DNA of 16,135 nt, taken from assembly GCA_900770325.1 (NCBI GenBank), contig CAAGKE010000269.1, positions 1 to 16,135 on the forward strand, in the 5' to 3' direction. The position numbers and the translations under genes were made by a program. A model generated the notes under the pieces. It was given only the letters and a program-made list of their open reading frames with translations. It did no database searches and was not told the origin of the DNA. The DNA is from Lachnospiraceae bacterium (GTDB taxonomy: Bacteria > Bacillota > Clostridia > Lachnospirales > Lachnospiraceae). This document shows positions 14,542-16,135 of the stretch, in pieces; the first letter of the stretch is position 1; the number at the start of each line of letters is the position of its first letter.

Positions 14542-14601
14542 AAATCCTCCCCCTTTGTTCAAACCTGTCCCTTTTCCCTCTTCATCTGCCGGGAATCACC
14601 C

Positions 14602-14673
14602 GTTTCCGTTCACGTGTATCCCCGGGAAGGCGTTTCAAAACGTCTGCTTTCGCAATACCGCGTGAACAGTAAC
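14602..14673. repeat. Inverted pair of GTTACTGTTCACG-type motifs
   Basis: GTTTCCGTTCACG (14602-14614, plus) faces GTTACTGTTCACG (14673-14661, minus), with GTTCACG/CGTGAAC as the matching core. Between them CGTTTCAAAACG forms a smaller hairpin. They lie in the long leader of the response regulator gene; no reading frame is convincing here. Confidence 0.45.
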
Positions 14674-14711
14674 CGGCGGGCCTCTTTTTCATGCTATGGA
14701 AAATGTTATAA

Positions 14712-14768
14712 AAACTGCCTCCGCCGGACTGGGCGCACGTTTTTTCTACAGTCTAGCAGGGGCAGTTT
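14712..14768. repeat. 8-bp inverted repeat around the predicted regulator promoter
   Basis: AAACTGCC (14712-14719) and GGCAGTTT (14761-14768) are perfect inverted repeats 41 bp apart that bracket the -10 candidate. They could be paired operator half-sites or chance. Confidence 0.25.
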
Positions 14769-14804
14769 AAGAACACCTCTAAAAATTCATTAAATTTTCC
14801 TTAA
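14750..14804 (-). promoter_or_regulatory. Putative promoter and direct-repeat box of the two-component operon
   Basis: On the minus strand TTAAGGAAAAT and TTAATGAATTT (in 14804-14783) are 11-bp-spaced direct repeats, the layout bound by OmpR/PhoB-type dimers. TGC-TAGACT (14758-14750) is an extended -10 candidate 30 bp downstream, without a -35 hexamer. Activation by the response regulator itself would fit. The leader would be about 200 nt. Confidence 0.35.
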
Positions 14805-14808
14805 TGTT

Positions 14809-14847
14809 GCTCACTTGTTACTGCGAACGATGTGAGCAGTAACAAGT
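14809..14847 (-). terminator. Hairpin downstream of pyk, copy A of the GTTACTG repeat
   Basis: On the minus strand ACTTGTTACTG (14847-14837) and CAGTAACAAGT (14823-14813) are a perfect 11-bp stem with a 13-base loop, two bases after the pyk stop. GTGAGC/GCTCAC (14832-14837 and 14809-14814) offers an overlapping alternative stem. There is no T-tract, so it is at best a weak terminator or a 3'-end stabiliser. Confidence 0.45.
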
Positions 14848-14849
14848 CT

Positions 14850-16135
14850 TTACTTTGCTTCAATCACATGCATCATATTGGTCATGTTTCCTTTTCCCCG
14901 TACCAGGTTCGTAGAAGGATCCCCGGCGGTAAATACCACCATATCACCGGACTGTACCAGTTTTTCCCTCTTTACCACATACATGGCATGGGAAATAATG
15001 TTTTCCGTAGAATCCTCCTGATATCCCCGAAGCGGTACCACGCCCCAGTCGATCTGCATCTTCCGCTGTGCCCGCTCATTGGGTGTCACCGCATAGATAG
15101 GCGCTTTGGGCCGGAAATTACTTACCAGCCGGGCCGTCTGACCGGACATGGTGGGAGTGACGATACATTTTGCGTTCACATTTGCCGCAGTTCCCACGGC
15201 TGCCACACCTACCGCACTGGAGACATTGGCTTCCCCTTTCAGCTTTTTAAAATCCGGCAGCACATAGGTCATCTTGCTTTCTGTGTATTCCGCTATGCTC
15301 ACCATGGTCTTCAGGGCCTCTATCGGATATTTTCCCATGGCCGTCTCCCCGGAAAGCATGATCGCATCTGTGCTCTCATTAATGGCATTGGCCACGTCCG
15401 TCACCTCCGCACGGGTGGGACGTGGATTGCGGATCATAGAATCCAGCATCTGGGTAGCCACGATTACCGGCTTATAATTGGAATTACATTTATCAATAAT
15501 CATCTTCTGATAATAGGGCACCTCATGGGCCGGAATCTCCACACCCATATCACCTCTGGCCACCATAACACCATCCGCAGCCTTGATGATCTCATCTATA
15601 TTCTGAAGTCCTTCTGCATTTTCAACCTTGGCGATCACATCGATATGCTCCGCACCCTTGTCTTTCAGGATCTTCTTGATCTCCCTGATCGCTTTCGCGC
15701 TGCGCACAAAGGATGCCGCAACAAAATCAATGTCCTGTTCAATTCCAAACAGAATATCCTGCCTGTCCTTCTCCGTGATCGCCGGAAGATTAATGGATAC
15801 ATTAGGCAGATTGATGCCCTTGCGCTCCCCCAGCTCACCTCCGTTATCCACACGGCAGATCACATCTGTATCCGTTACCCTTTGTACCGTCATCTCAATC
15901 AGACCGTCATCGATCAGCACCCGGTTTCCCGGTTTCAGATCCTGAGGAAGGTTCTCATAGGTCTGATAACAGACATTCGCATCTCCTTCCACCTGCCGGG
16001 TGGTAAGGGTAAACTCCTGACCATCCTCCAGGTGCACCTTCTTCCCATCCTTTAATGTACCGGTACGGATCTCCGGTCCCTTGGTATCCAGCAAAATTGC
16101 CGTAGGCGTCTTCAGTTCTTCCCGCACACTCTTCA
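14850..16135 (-). CDS. pyk: Pyruvate kinase, N-terminus beyond the window
   Basis: The frame is open to the window edge and has about 428 codons; roughly 50 N-terminal residues, including the family's RFNFSHG region, are missing. Present are LLDTKGPEIRTG, the B-domain, catalytic Lys and Glu in IAKVENAEG, the metal and substrate loop MVARGDMGVEIP, LSGETAMGKYP, and the C-terminal domain from TPTMSGQTARLVS to MMHVIEAK. It makes pyruvate and ATP from PEP and ADP in the last step of glycolysis. The end point implies a short form of about 475-480 residues without the extra PEP-utiliser domain seen in Bacillus. The GTG at 16127 is internal and is not the start. Confidence 0.97.
   Translation of the reverse strand, partial: KSVREELKTPTAILLDTKGPEIRTGTLKDGKKVHLEDGQEFTLTTRQVEGDANVCYQTYENLPQDLKPGNRVLIDDGLIEMTVQRVTDTDVICRVDNGGELGERKGINLPNVSINLPAITEKDRQDILFGIEQDIDFVAASFVRSAKAIREIKKILKDKGAEHIDVIAKVENAEGLQNIDEIIKAADGVMVARGDMGVEIPAHEVPYYQKMIIDKCNSNYKPVIVATQMLDSMIRNPRPTRAEVTDVANAINESTDAIMLSGETAMGKYPIEALKTMVSIAEYTESKMTYVLPDFKKLKGEANVSSAVGVAAVGTAANVNAKCIVTPTMSGQTARLVSNFRPKAPIYAVTPNERAQRKMQIDWGVVPLRGYQEDSTENIISHAMYVVKREKLVQSGDMVVFTAGDPSTNLVRGKGNMTNMMHVIEAK

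Noticed and set aside
14542..14562. Response regulator starting at TTG 14562
   Set aside because: The GGGGGAGG ribosome site lies downstream of that TTG and correctly before ATG 14541, where the receiver domain begins.
14832..16055. Long plus-strand open frame (407 codons) opposite pyruvate kinase
   Set aside because: Shadow of the conserved pyk coding sequence.

Overview
The window looks like ordinary chromosome from a Lachnospiraceae-type Firmicute, perhaps Blautia-like. That placement is an inference from protein style (a HIS6-like HisA start, a Gly/Asn-rich FtsH N-terminus, DUF2284, DUF5685 and DUF362-ferredoxin proteins), AGGAGG ribosome sites, moderate GC, and intergenic gaps full of palindromes. 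No phage, transposase, CRISPR, tRNA or rRNA was seen. Apart from pyrG and a DUF2284 gene, everything is coded on the minus strand.

Layout. 1-68: the first 22 codons of hisA (minus). 69-336: a dense cluster of palindromes, including a hairpin with a T-tract abutting the hisA ribosome site and the terminator of the next gene. 337-1017: a PAP2-type membrane phosphatase. 1157-3109: ftsH, divergent from pyrG (3326-4936), with promoters for both in the 200 bp between. A 25-bp-stem bidirectional terminator (4951-5007) separates pyrG from a convergent two-gene operon: a cytidylate-kinase-like protein (6272-6889), then a DUF362/ferredoxin protein (5126-6241). 6890-7339 is a 450-bp gap with a promoter at each end and a structured leader before the DUF2284 gene (7340-7879). 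cobT (7904-8962) is convergent with that gene and has a hairpin-rich leader but no recognisable cobalamin riboswitch.

9149-11119 is a tight three-gene operon: a membrane zinc-ribbon protein, a DUF5685 protein with two Asp-rich motifs, and a J-domain protein whose HPD motif reads HSD. This is the best candidate for an undescribed system. 11120-11507 holds its promoter and leader, and a 169-bp element that folds on itself end to end (11339-11507). That element supplies the last codons and stop of a 781-residue sensor histidine kinase (11483-13828), which follows its OmpR-type response regulator (13843-14541). 14542-14849 is another repeat-rich gap. 14850-16135 is pyruvate kinase lacking its N-terminus, which lies beyond the window.

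Housekeeping functions (histidine, CTP and cobalamin-loop synthesis, membrane proteolysis, glycolysis) make up most of the window. The unusual content is the J/DUF5685/zinc-ribbon operon and the non-coding repeats: the 169-bp palindrome, and a 13-bp motif (GTTAYTGYTCACR) found in five places, all outside genes.
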